Shown here: positions 1-9,950 of the stretch, piece by piece
Layout of the letters: each line of letters opens with the position of its first letter
Numbering within the stretch: the first letter of the stretch is position 1
NCBI GenBank assembly: GCA_001661515.1
Contig: LUVW01000015.1
Span: forward strand, 1 to 64,000
Direction: 5' to 3'
Source: Capniomyces stellatus
Lineage: Eukaryota; Kickxellomycota; Harpellomycetes; Harpellales; Legeriomycetaceae
DNA length: 64,000 nt
Position numbers and translations under genes: made by a program
The notes under the pieces: generated by a model
What the model was told of the DNA's origin: nothing
What the model saw: only the letters and a program-made list of their open reading frames with translations
Databases searched by the model: none

Positions 1-32
<32 letters not shown>

Positions 33-89
33 CTGAAAAAACAAACCAAATAATAAAAAATAACTTTTAAAATATATCCCCCATACTTG

Positions 90-640
90 AGTATTATCAT
101 GAGCAAAAGATTGGTATAAAAAATGCCCACACTGCGAACAGGAGACGCCAGAAACAATTGAGCATCTCCTACTAGATTGCAGCAGATGGGCAGCAATACG
201 TGCAGATAAAATGGAGCCCTATATTAGCCAATATAAAAATAAGCTAAAAGGGCCAAAAAGAAAACCTAATTCGCCTACTAAAATCTCACAGAGATTGGTG
301 GGCAAGCTCCTGGGAGAGGAGTTAAAACAACCAACCGCCAAGATTCTCAAGAATCCTGACACCCTCGGCGCCAAGACGATGCTGGCAACAGCGTCGTTTT
401 TGGAGGCCATCCACAAACCCCGTTACTTAATCCTGTCCAGGCTTAAAGTAGCACCAATCTCCCTGAACAAATGCCCATCGGGTACGGACGATCTAATTGA
501 CCGAAGGGGTGTTGGCTAATAGAGTCATTTAACATATCAAAATAGCACAGTGTTTTATAGTATTTTTATGGTATTGTTTAATATTGTATGTTTTGTTGTG
601 TTGATTTTGTTACCAATAAACCACATAAATAAATAAAAAT
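90..640 (+). mobile_element. 3' fragment of a non-LTR (LINE-like) retrotransposon, copy A
   Basis: A 5'-truncated remnant of a reverse-transcriptase ORF. Frame 1 from about 103 to 519 encodes a zinc-finger motif typical of LINE ORF2 C-termini (CPHC, then HLLLDC, at 124-180), followed by a C-terminal segment that runs to the stop at 517-519. A stop at 100-102 and an apparent frameshift just before DWYKKCPHC show that the 5' edge is degenerate. The 3' untranslated part contains a conserved tail (about 590-625) and ends in an A-rich TAAA/AAAAT simple repeat. The same C-terminal coding sequence recurs on the minus strand at 27845-28078. It cannot be autonomous because the catalytic domains are absent. 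Confidence 0.8.
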
Positions 641-699
641 AAAAATAAAAAACCAGACAAAACAAGCCAGGAATGAAAAAACTGTAATATCAAGGTGGA

Positions 700-765
700 T
701 CAAGTTGTATGTTTTGCTGTGTGGATTCTGTTGCTAATAAACCATATAAAATAAGATTAAAAAAA
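700..765 (+). mobile_element. isolated 3' tail of the same retroelement family, copy B
   Basis: This stretch repeats the tail of copy A with a few substitutions: TGTATGTTTTG, then TGTGTGGATTCTGTTG, then AATAAACCATA, followed by an A-rich run. No coding part precedes it, so it is either a very short 5'-truncated insertion or a decayed copy. Between it and the SLM-like stop codon at 1005 I see only AT-rich sequence. Confidence 0.65.
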
Positions 766-1004
766 ATGAAAAATAAATAGATAACAAAACAAATAAAAGC
801 AAAGCAGGGCGTAAAGTTACCTTCACCCTCCCCGTTCACCTAGCTGTATTACTAAGAAAAAAAAAGAGATACAAGGTATGGGATTGGAGCTTAGGGTTAG
901 ATTGATGCGTAAACAAGACTATTATTACTGTCTTTTTTTTCTTATAAAAAAAAAATGAAAACAAGGTGTATAACTACACTCTGGTCGAGAATGAGTCCAC
1001 TGCC

Positions 1005-3618
1005 TTATTTGATTTCAACCGAACCTAATGTCTCCGAGACCTCTTCAACTCTTTTTGCTATAGCTGCTGCTGGCGAATCAGCTGGTGTAGAGACTGCAGT
1101 TTTTTCTGTCTCTGAAGCACCAGTGGAAGTTGCTATCTCATCAGTGCTGCTGTTTGACGCAGACATTGCAACTGGTGTAGTGTTGACTTGTGTATTTTCC
1201 TCTGTTGCAATTGTGGCAGCCGATTCAACGGAAGCTACTGGTGCAATACCAACGGGCGCAGCAGCGGCGAATACAGGGAGTGTTGCAGGAACAGCTGCTT
1301 TTGGAGTAGCCAACGTGGTAGGTACGATGTTAGACGCAAATGTGGGCATTTGTTGTAGACCTGTTGGAACAAGGCCGGCTTGGGCTTGCATTTGTGCAAA
1401 CATTTGTGCTTGGGCTTGTAGTTGGGCCTGCATTTGTGCCTGGACTTGAGCTTGTACCTGGGCCTGGATTTGAGCTTGCATGTGGGCTTGCATTTGTGGA
1501 GTTATTTGTGGCTGCAACTGCTCCGCATTCTGTGCTGATGGAGCAGCGCCGGCAGTGGCCTGTGGCTGTGGAACTGTAAAGCCTCCTGGGGCAGCAGCAG
1601 CAGGCATTTGTTGGAATGTTCCTGGGTATTGGTACATGAACTGAGGTTGCTGCATACCAGCCATTGGCTGTGCTGGGTTGATAGTCTGGGCTGCAGTTGG
1701 GAATCCATTAAAGGCACCGCTCATATTTGGTTGTGAGATGGTGAGGCTGTTGCTTTCGGTTGGCTCCTCTACGGACGAGTTTTGGACAACTGGAACGTAC
1801 ATGATTTGACCGTCTGGCTGTTGGACAGGATAGTAAGAGACAATTTGGCTTGATTGGCCATATCCAATTGCGCCGGTTCCTGTCAGCATCAAAGGTCCGT
1901 TTTGTGGCATTGCCATACTCGCGCTCCCGATCTGTGCTGGGATTGGCATTGCGATTGAAGCTGGGGCTGCGTTTTCAACCAATAGTCTCTCGTTGGTTTG
2001 TTCGCTGGCATCTTCCTCAAATTCAAACTGGTCCGACACAGTCTCTTTGGACCAACGGTTGATAAACTCCCACCATACTGTCATGTCTTGGTAGTTTTCA
2101 GCCTTGAAGATGTACTTGGTCTTGTTGGATATCGACGAGGTGATTGAGGTGGACTTGGTGGCGCTCTTTTTGGCATAAAGCATGAATGCGCTTCTTGGAA
2201 GATCTGGCGACTCCAATGGTGCCAAAAGAACTGAGGGAAGGTATATTGTGACGTTTGGTGTTGACTTTTGGATGCCTGAAACCTCATCGATAAGATGCAT
2301 AAATCCAGCATCTGTAATAATGGTCTGGCAGTCACGGTACTTTCCGTTCTTGGTATATCCGCTTTCCTCGCGCTGCAGTTTCCCCTTTTTGACTATCTTG
2401 AGTGATGGGCTGTCCATGTATGGGTACTTGTAGTCAGAGGCGATCGACTTGCCGTTGCAGTTTTGTGGGTTGGCCAACAATCCTGCGTACTTGGTTGTAA
2501 ATGCCACCCATTCAGATGTTGGACTCATCTTGGTAAAGGATTCATTTACTACCTTTTCGCCCTCTGAGCTTCGGATAAAGTCTCTTGTCTCCCAAGTCAA
2601 ATATCCTGAGATTAGGTTGTTGAAGTTTGGCAAAAACGATGTTTCCCATTCAGAAAGCTTTGCTATTTCGCCCTGGACAGCATTGTACAAGGTGTTTTCC
2701 AAGTCGGTGTACTGCGAGATCAGAGTCTTCAAATCTATAAAGCGTCGATATAATTAGTTAATAAACCAATTAGCTAGTCAAGCTTGGGCAAATTGAAACA
2801 AACAGGTATTCACCGTACTCGCAATAAATATATATGCACCCATTGTGTGTGAGTGTATATATACACGCTTCTTTGGATTGGTGATTTCCCGGTAAAACTT
2901 TCTTAGCTAAGCCGAGAAACTGGTTGTATGTATGAAATTAAAGTATTGCAGGTACATGTTTATAGTACTTACGCATATTGACCAGGTATGGGTCTCCAGC
3001 CTTTGGAGCCTCCGACTCGATTTTTGCCATTTCAATGGCTCTTTCTAGAGATTGCTTTGAACTTTCGATTGAGTTCTTGCACTTCATAAGATTGGTGTAA
3101 ATAAGATTCAGTCTTGTGCAGTAGTCCTTGGTTCTCGCTTTGATATCATCTCTAATTCTATCCAAATTGTTGATCATGTTTGTGGCATTGGTCAAACCTG
3201 CCATGGCCTTAAACTTGAGTTGATCTGCTACATATGTTTGCAACAAAGATACCGAGTCATGAACACCATTTTCGCCTGATGGCAAAAACAAGTATTCCTC
3301 TTGGAATGGCGACTTGAGGGCTTCTGAAGAGTTCTGAAGGCTATCCACCATTTGCTTTTGGAATTTTGCAATGTTCTCAAAGTACGTGACGTAGGTTTTG
3401 ACAAGGTGTTTCCATCCCTGGAGTCTAAGGTAGATCAGGTCATACTCATCACCAGTCCCAACATTCTTTGCTGCGGCACTGTTGACGCGGGTACCTTCTG
3501 CTGCACCTTCATTTGGTTGTGCGCTTTCTCCAAATACGAACTCGTGTGGGATTACTGTGGTGCTTGACCTTGAGGACTTTGGTCCAAACTTTTTTTTGAG
3601 GGTTTTGGACAAAGACAT
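1005..3618 (-). CDS. SLM-like BAR/PH-domain protein 1
   Basis: Two exons, 3618..2973 and 2734..1005, give 791 aa. The intron 2972..2735 (238 nt) has a GTAAGT donor and a TATAG acceptor and splits a codon after the first base. The start is the ATG at 3618. Residues about 50-215 form the helical BAR-like region (GWKHLVKTYVTYF, EEYLFLPSGENGVHDS, ending DPYLVNM). Residues about 325-445 form a PH domain that ends in a WWEFINRW helix. The rest is a Gln/Ala/Pro-rich tail with a Q-A-Q-x repeat at about 630-676. This order matches yeast Slm1/Slm2, plasma-membrane PI(4,5)P2-binding effectors of TORC2 and eisosome-associated sphingolipid signalling. That role is inferred from the family. Two more such genes lie on the same strand at 9951-12524 and 23632-26292. 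Confidence 0.85.
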
Positions 3619-4901
3619 TTTGATTTTTCTTAGCGGGATAATCTTTAATAATGTATCAGGGGTGAGAGAGGGGAAAACGTTTAGTTAAAATACGTTTTAA
3701 ACAATACTTGAAAAGTCGATAAAATCAGGTCAGGTTAAACAATAGGTTTATAAGACTTGCTTTTACTAAGGTTTCTATCTTTATTTATTTAGAATTTGAA
3801 TTTACTGTTGTTAAGCGAGGATTTGTCTGAATTAATCTGTCTTACCAATTTATACTCTTTTTCTTCTCTTTTTTACTTTTTGTTTCTAACAAATGTTACA
3901 ATCCTAAACTTTAAACTGATCCACATTACACTTTGTGTTATAAAATTCTAAATGATCATTTATTTAAAATGGCTAATTTTTTGTTTCGAATGATTCAAGC
4001 ATTTCTAGTGATTAGTGTGGTTCAAAAATTCACTTTTTTTGCTAATAAACCAATTGGTGTGCTCTTTAGCGATATCTTTTTTGCCTTTCGCAGTATATCC
4101 AAGCTTGTCCAATCTGAGTTTATTAACACAATGGGGTTTCTCTTTTTCATTGATTAATATGGCGATTTTTGCATTTTGTAAACTTGGGTGACTTTGGTTT
4201 TATTTGTTAGGTTGGTCTTTGTAGGTTTGCTTCAAATTTAAAAATAGTCTGTATTTATACATTAGCAATTATTTATGGCCGTTGCTATTCGCCATTGGCT
4301 TTTTAGTTGCCACTGTTTTTTCTAGTTGTATAATTTGATCATTTCCTCACAAAGAGCGTACTTTATTCAAATGAGTTCTATTTATGACCAAAATTTTATT
4401 CAGACTTGTTTCTGTTGTAGATTCTCAATTAAACACCTGTTTGTAATACAAATCAGTTTACACGAATTATCTTCTTGCTACTTTACACACAATTTGTCAC
4501 AACTTTACCAAATTTAGCCAACACAATTCCTTGAAAATTGTAGTCCGTGTAAAACAGTATTAATTATATGTTGGCTATATAAGAGTAAGGCCCTATAAAA
4601 ACTGTTCTATCTATATTAGTTCATACCATCTTTAACTACCTCAATCTCATCTTGGGATTTAAAGTCTTTATAACTTTTTCTCCCCTTCCTTTTCCTTCCT
4701 TTGCAACTATTTTTGTTTCTATCGTAATCGAGCTCTGCTATTCGACTCTACCGATCTAATTTGTTATTCTCAGTAGTGAAAGAGAATAAATTATGTAACT
4801 GGTAATAACACTCGATGTAATTATTATGTTGGCAATTGAGCTTAACCAGGAATAACTTGTACACTTTGTCTTTGACGCCATTTAGGTTTGAAAAAGAATG
4901 A

Positions 4902-5233
4902 CTAAAAATCGCTTTTATTCAAGGGGAAGAATTGTATTTCCATCCAACCTGTTACAACTCCTCTGGTCTCGTGTTTTGGCGCTGCTTTACCCATAAAGAT
5001 GAACTTACAGAAACACACGCCACTCAGCTGGTCCTCTTTATTCCAAAATCCCAGTTGGATTCCTGGTTGATGCAATAAGCCTAATTATATGCTTTTATAT
5101 TTATTGATATTGTATCTTTCGTATAGCTGAAACCAGTGGATAGTACGTCCATTTCGCCAGCGTTGGGAGTGTTATTTAATAATATCGGGTCATTATCGGG
5201 GTTTGCACCTCGAATAGTTCTCCTTGCAATCAT
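4902..5233 (-). CDS. candidate small hypothetical protein (two exons)
   Basis: The ATG at 5233 opens a frame of higher GC than its surroundings (MIARRTIRGANPDNDPILL...). Joining 5233..5134 to 5080..4902 through a 53-nt intron with a weak GTTTCA donor and a good TAATTAG acceptor gives a continuous 92-aa protein ending in a TAG at 4904-4902. A second strong GTAAGT lies inside the downstream part, so a further intron is possible. Without splicing, the first frame stops after 50 codons. No family is recognised and no transmembrane or catalytic motif stands out. The case rests on frame length, composition and splice-like signals only. Confidence 0.3.
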
Positions 5234-5996
5234 AAAATACGTCTTTTTGAAAATAAAAATAAAATAAAACGAGTAAAGTCTATATTTGAGAATATTTTTG
5301 CTCGTATTGTTGTATTGCAGCTAGCCAGAATTCCGTAGCTTCAATTGCAAAAGTACAATTGACGGAAGAGAGGGTATATAGACAAGTATTAGAGAGTAAG
5401 GGAGCAAAAGGAAGTGGAAAAAAAGTGAGAAGGGGGGGGGGGAGGCGGAGTGATAGTAAAAAGTATTTTTAGTTTTGTGTCTTTCATAAACCTAAGGATC
5501 TATGTGGCTCCATTATGAACGTTATACTTGATGACTATTTGATACAATAAACGTTGACTTTATATAACAACATAGCACACAATCTCTTATATTAGCCCAT
5601 CGCAGGTAAAGTCACTAATTCCTTTTTGACCAAATCGTTACTAGAAAATACCAAGCCTTTTTATTTTATTCTACATTTACGTTTATCAAAGCCATTTCAT
5701 TGAGAGAAAAAACAATGATGTAGTTGGCAATTAGTATTATTTGTGCAAACTGTCAACATTAGCAACGCGGGGATGCATGACATATAAAGAGAATTGCTGC
5801 ACTTAATCATAGGCTATACCGTAGGCTCATTCATTGATCAAAGTCAACAACAAAAATGGAAATCGCGATATTTAAATTCGCCCCTTTGGGAAGTTTGGTT
5901 TAAATTGTCAAAATTTGTCATTTCAATTAGTAATGCCAGCTATCAAAGCAAACCACAGTGTTTAGTGTGCTCGATATTTGCACTCCGATGCTTAGC

Positions 5997-6461
5997 CTAA
6001 AGCAGTTTTCCTAGCCCAAATTGGGCTAGTATGACATTAATAAAGTAACCAGCTTTAAAACCACAGGAGAATGTTTTACACCGGCCATTAACGGGACTAT
6101 TAAACCTCAATAAAGAAAGCACGACGTACTTGGCTGTCAGCGCACCAAGCCGCGTAAATGAGCAAAGCAAATATAAACAAACAACGTGTTTCAGACAAAG
6201 TCCAACGCGCCCGAATTTGTGTGATTCAAAATTCGTGTGCTTGTCGACTCGAGTTTCGTGCAAATTTATATCTTTTATTGCTAGTAAAAGTAAGCCAGTG
6301 TAGCCGAAAAACAAAAGAAAAGGATTCAGATCAATAAAAACTTTAGTAAAAAAGAGAGAAAAAAAAAAAGAGGCGATAAAAACAAAAACAAATAAAAGAG
6401 AAATAATTTCTGCGGTAGTGAAAAATAACATAAACAGAGGAGATAGCATGTAATTAAACAA
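5997..6461 (-). other. 154-codon open frame directly following the VMA5 stop codon
   Basis: The frame of VMA5 stays open for 154 codons after its TGA (6464-6462), with a first internal ATG four codons in. The first third is Phe/Leu-rich and hydrophobic, partly because it is antisense to A-rich DNA. The later part (HKFGRVGLCLKHVVCLYLL and onward) is not low complexity. VMA5 already ends at the normal family C-terminus, so this is not needed for V-ATPase. It may be chance, a separate small membrane protein, or a readthrough extension. No family is recognised. Confidence 0.2.
6011..6029. repeat. 19-bp perfect palindrome
   Basis: CTAGCCCAA at 6011-6019 and its exact reverse complement TTGGGCTAG at 6021-6029 flank a single A. 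It could form a small hairpin or be a dimeric protein-binding site. It lies about 430 bases downstream of the VMA5 stop. Its function is unknown. Confidence 0.5.
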
Positions 6462-9077
6462 TCAAGCATTTCTAGGACCACCGATAAACCAATTTATTTC
6501 AAAGATTACATAAGGCGAGTAGTCGTCTAGAACCGAAAAGAACTCGTTCATGTCAAACGAGTCTGGGTTTTCAGTGTTGGAGGATGACGCTTTTGTTTTG
6601 TTTGTAGCAGATCGCTTTGGTGTGAATATCTGGCCACTGTTGTCCAAATAGGCATAGGTGTTGTTGAGTTTTGTTTTTATCTTTCTTTGGGTTTTTGGAG
6701 ATACCTAAAAGTTAAAGCCACATTGAAAATAAATAAATATATACAAATGAGATTAAGGCCACCATTAGCCATTATATATTTGGAATCAAGAAAATGAGTG
6801 TTAGAGTGCAAAATGTAAAATGAAGTACGCGTATTTATGCTTGTACAACATCCAAGGTTACAAATAACTAAACGCGTTTGTTTACCTCCAGAACCCCAGA
6901 TACAAAATCAGGAGGGAGACCATAGCGCAAAACCGACTCTGCAAAAATTCTGAGAACTTTAACGTGGACCCATGCAGCGTAAATGTCCGAGAAGCTGGAC
7001 TGTGCCCACTCTAAAAGTTGGTTCTATTGGATATAAAGTTTGGCAATCGACTTTTAGTTTGAGCAAATAGGTACAAGTGCTGTTCAAGACATATGTTGTC
7101 CCAGCCATACACCATCAAGCAAAGACTATAGAAACATACCAGTGCTTTACGTTCTTCCTCAAGTCTTTGGTTTAGACTCTCTTGGTCAACTTCCATCTGA
7201 TCATTGAATGAATACTCCCTAGCAACGTATCTACAATGCAATGTCAAGTACAGATCAAGCCAAATTGCTGTAAAAATAAATAAATAGATAGACAAGCAGA
7301 ATAAATAAGAAATAGACATGGATATGAATACTGGAACAGCAAGTACTTTTTGAGCTTAGCGTTGGTTACAAAGTCGGAAACTATTCGTTTGAAAACGATA
7401 ACAGAGTACAAAGTGTAGTCATTGTCCTGTGCTATTTTACTATCAGATAAACCACATTTTGGTATAAAATAAATAAAAAAAACCACCCACCACCAATTTT
7501 CAACAAATCCAGCATTAATAACAAATGAGTAAACTCTCAACTATAAATAAAGCAATGCAAAGACAACGTCGAAGTTTAAATGACTTGTGTGAAAGAAAGA
7601 CAAAAACATGAATATCTTACTTTGACGACCGAGGAACGACCATTTGCGATAGTGTTTCGTAGCAGTTCATCCATTCTTTTTGCAAGTTGCTACAGTTTGA
7701 GTCACAAATCAGCTGCTTATTAATACACAGGATGGTTTGTGGTATTTGGTATAATATATATGCGTTGTCATGTCTTACTTTGGAACAGCCACAAACAGAG
7801 TTGTTAAAAACTCGGAATCGTTTACGCAATGATCCTTCATAACAATTCCATCAAGCGACTTTACTGACAAGTTTCCTCTATAAGTATACACATTTTGTTA
7901 AATCATTTCGCTGCAAAACACCAATGCTAAAAAGCGTCTCTGTATACACACACTACCAGCAAAGTACATGTGAAAGAAGAGCAGAAGCTAAAAAAAATAA
8001 TGGCTGTGCTTACTTTTGGCTCCGATTTGCAGCACGGTTGCTGTTTTTAATTTGATTGTAGTCGCTTAGCTTGGATTTTAGTCCCCCATTAATCGACTCG
8101 ACATCCTATCACCAAAGGTCAAAACGTTGGCTCAGTAAAGGTAACCACAATGCAAAGAAAAAAAAAAAAGAAAGAAAAAACAAAAGCAACAAGGTAATGG
8201 AATGACAGTTAGCATTGACAATTAAAAACACATACTTCTGCAATTTGGTTCGCAACCTCTGATACTGTTTTGTTCGTAGGGTATTTTGAGCTATTCCAAT
8301 TAAAGTTCTTGGTATAGCTGTCAACAGATGCTATTTTGCCAAAAATCAGTCACATTCTCGTTTAAATTCGATTACTTTAGCAAAAACGGTAACACTGTTC
8401 TCTCAAACTTTAAAAAGGCATATTCCCAAATAGATATTTGCAAGCTACTCGCTCAATTTACCATCTTCAATAAAAAAGAATTCATCGTACTCCTCTGGCA
8501 TGGCATTGGTGAGCTTCAAGATAGTGTCCGTCAATTTGTTTGTAGTTGATTCATAAGCTGCATCCATCTTGACTAAATCCTCAGATGTATTGACCAATCC
8601 ATCCAAGCTTCCTATCTACACCAACATCATTATAGTTTTGTTAGTACATTTTCCTTCCTTTATTCTTTCCTGTCTTCCTTCTTCCCTTCCTTCCTTTCTT
8701 TTTTTTATTTTAAAAAAACAACCAACTGCTTTCTTCATCAGCTCTATCCTGGCAATAATATACTTATTTCTGTTGTTTTAAAAGCAAACAACCTTGAGTT
8801 TTGGAGATGTAGAGACACATTGAATTAATTCATACTTCTCTCTCCTTTCTTTTTTATATCGTAAAGCGCAATCAACATTGTTTTATTTTTTTTAAAAAAA
8901 TATCTTTCATGGACATATTATTTATCTTCTTTGGATTCACAACTAATTTAGTCTTACTTTGAATGATGGGATAGATATAGGATTCAGCGTTGCAGGCTCT
9001 ACTTGACCCGCCAAATCTCGAATGGCTAAATCATAGTCGCCCTCAGCAGGAATCGACACAAACCAAAAAGTAGGCAT
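6462..9077 (-). CDS. VMA5: V-type H+-ATPase subunit C (Vma5)
   Basis: Ten exons, all with GT-AG borders and compatible phases: 9077..8958, 8615..8462, 8330..8236, 8105..8014, 7877..7779, 7689..7621, 7439..7347, 7230..7140, 7023..6886, 6704..6462. The product is 397 aa, close to yeast Vma5 (392) and human ATP6V1C (382). Diagnostic motifs are MPTFWFVSIP at the N-terminus, ETLSQMVVPRSS near residue 200, REYSF near 245, ESVLRYGLPPDF near 300, and DYSPYVIFEINWF before the stop. Subunit C links the peripheral stalks to the V1 head and Vo, and its release controls reversible V1-Vo disassembly at vacuolar and endosomal membranes. One donor is the less usual GTACTT (7346). Intron 1 carries a CCTT-rich pyrimidine tract (8650-8705). 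Confidence 0.95.
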
Positions 9078-9950
9078 CCTTTATTATTTTTCAGTGTCGA
9101 ATTTTCAAATGCAAGACAGTTATATTTATGCTATTCAAAATGAGCCAAAATTAGGTCAAGTGGAATTTTAAAATGTATTTAGCAACAAGCTGACTCTAGA
9201 AAGCTATCTAATAAAAACTGAAAATGTGAAAATATGAATTAGAAATTGAATTTTAAATCAATTTCAGGAAACAGCAAACAAGTAAGCGTATTTTAGCGCA
9301 GAGTCTGATAAAGCATTAAGTCTTTTTATTAAAATTAAAGTTTTAAAAAACAAAACTCAGACTCCGAGTACATTTGCTTCTCAGCCATTTCATGCCTAAA
9401 CTTTAAAAAAAAAACAATTGTGTTGGTTTATAAAAAAAAATCCCATATTACTTTGTATACCGGTGCCTGATTGGGCAAATTTCAAAGTCATACTTTAAAC
9501 TGGAGGCCATTAGCAGTTTATCATCTTTACAATGGTAAAAAAAAAGATGAATTTAATTTGATAAAAAAAAAAGCAACGTATCGAGTTTATTTAGGTTCTA
9601 GCTGAGGCTTTGTAGACATTATTAGAATCCTTGTAAGCCTCGACAGTCTCCTTTTGTGTTTAGCGAGTCACTAGTAGGGTTTAGAATCTGTGGAAATATT
9701 ATAAACATAGCAAATAAACACAGCTACATCTCTTGGCCATATCGATGGAAGCGATAACCAAGTACATGTACAGGTCTTTTAAGAAAGTTTGAATGGGCGT
9801 TCTTGCAATTTTTTTGGCAAAAGTTAAAAATATATTGAGTTATTAAAGAGAAAAGGTATAGTTGTAGTGGTTTTAAAGACGCTGAAAAAGTAAATATGAT
9901 TGCAGAATTAACCGATGACACTACAACTATTCACGGTTTGTATCAGGATA
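9078..9950. other. intergenic region with unassigned coding-like islands
   Basis: This region lies between the VMA5 start and the SLM-like 2 stop. It is mostly AT-rich, but the minus strand shows short islands of protein-like sequence. One, from about 9508 down, reads MASSLKYDFEICPIRHRY and joins through a GTAATA donor and a TTTAG acceptor to HEMAEKQMYSESEF near 9400-9360. Others are QTFLKDLYMYLVIASIDMAKR (about 9790-9730) and ETVEAYKDSNNVYKASART (about 9650-9592). I could not assemble them into one convincing gene or recognise a family. Confidence 0.3.

Larger units (their letters stand above)
3619..6461. other. AT-rich intergenic region upstream of SLM-like 1
   Basis: About 2.8 kb between the SLM-like 1 start and the VMA5 stop. 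Most of it is AT-rich without recognisable domains. It holds a candidate two-exon small gene (4902-5233, minus), a possible TATA-like stretch near 4570, a G-rich tract near 5432-5442, a 19-bp palindrome at 6011-6029, and a 154-codon open frame at 5997-6461. The last two are listed separately. I see no rRNA or tRNA here. Confidence 0.6.

Noticed and set aside
955..1449. 164-aa plus-strand frame rich in Ala, Val and Cys
   Set aside because: Shadow of the SLM-like 1 tail. The Gln-Ala repeat read in reverse gives Cys/Ala/Trp.
7244..7540. Continuous 98-aa frame through VMA5 exon 7
   Set aside because: It reads through introns 6 and 7. The family alignment (KIAQDNDYTLYS to KLKK then YVAREYSF) requires splicing at 7439 and 7347.
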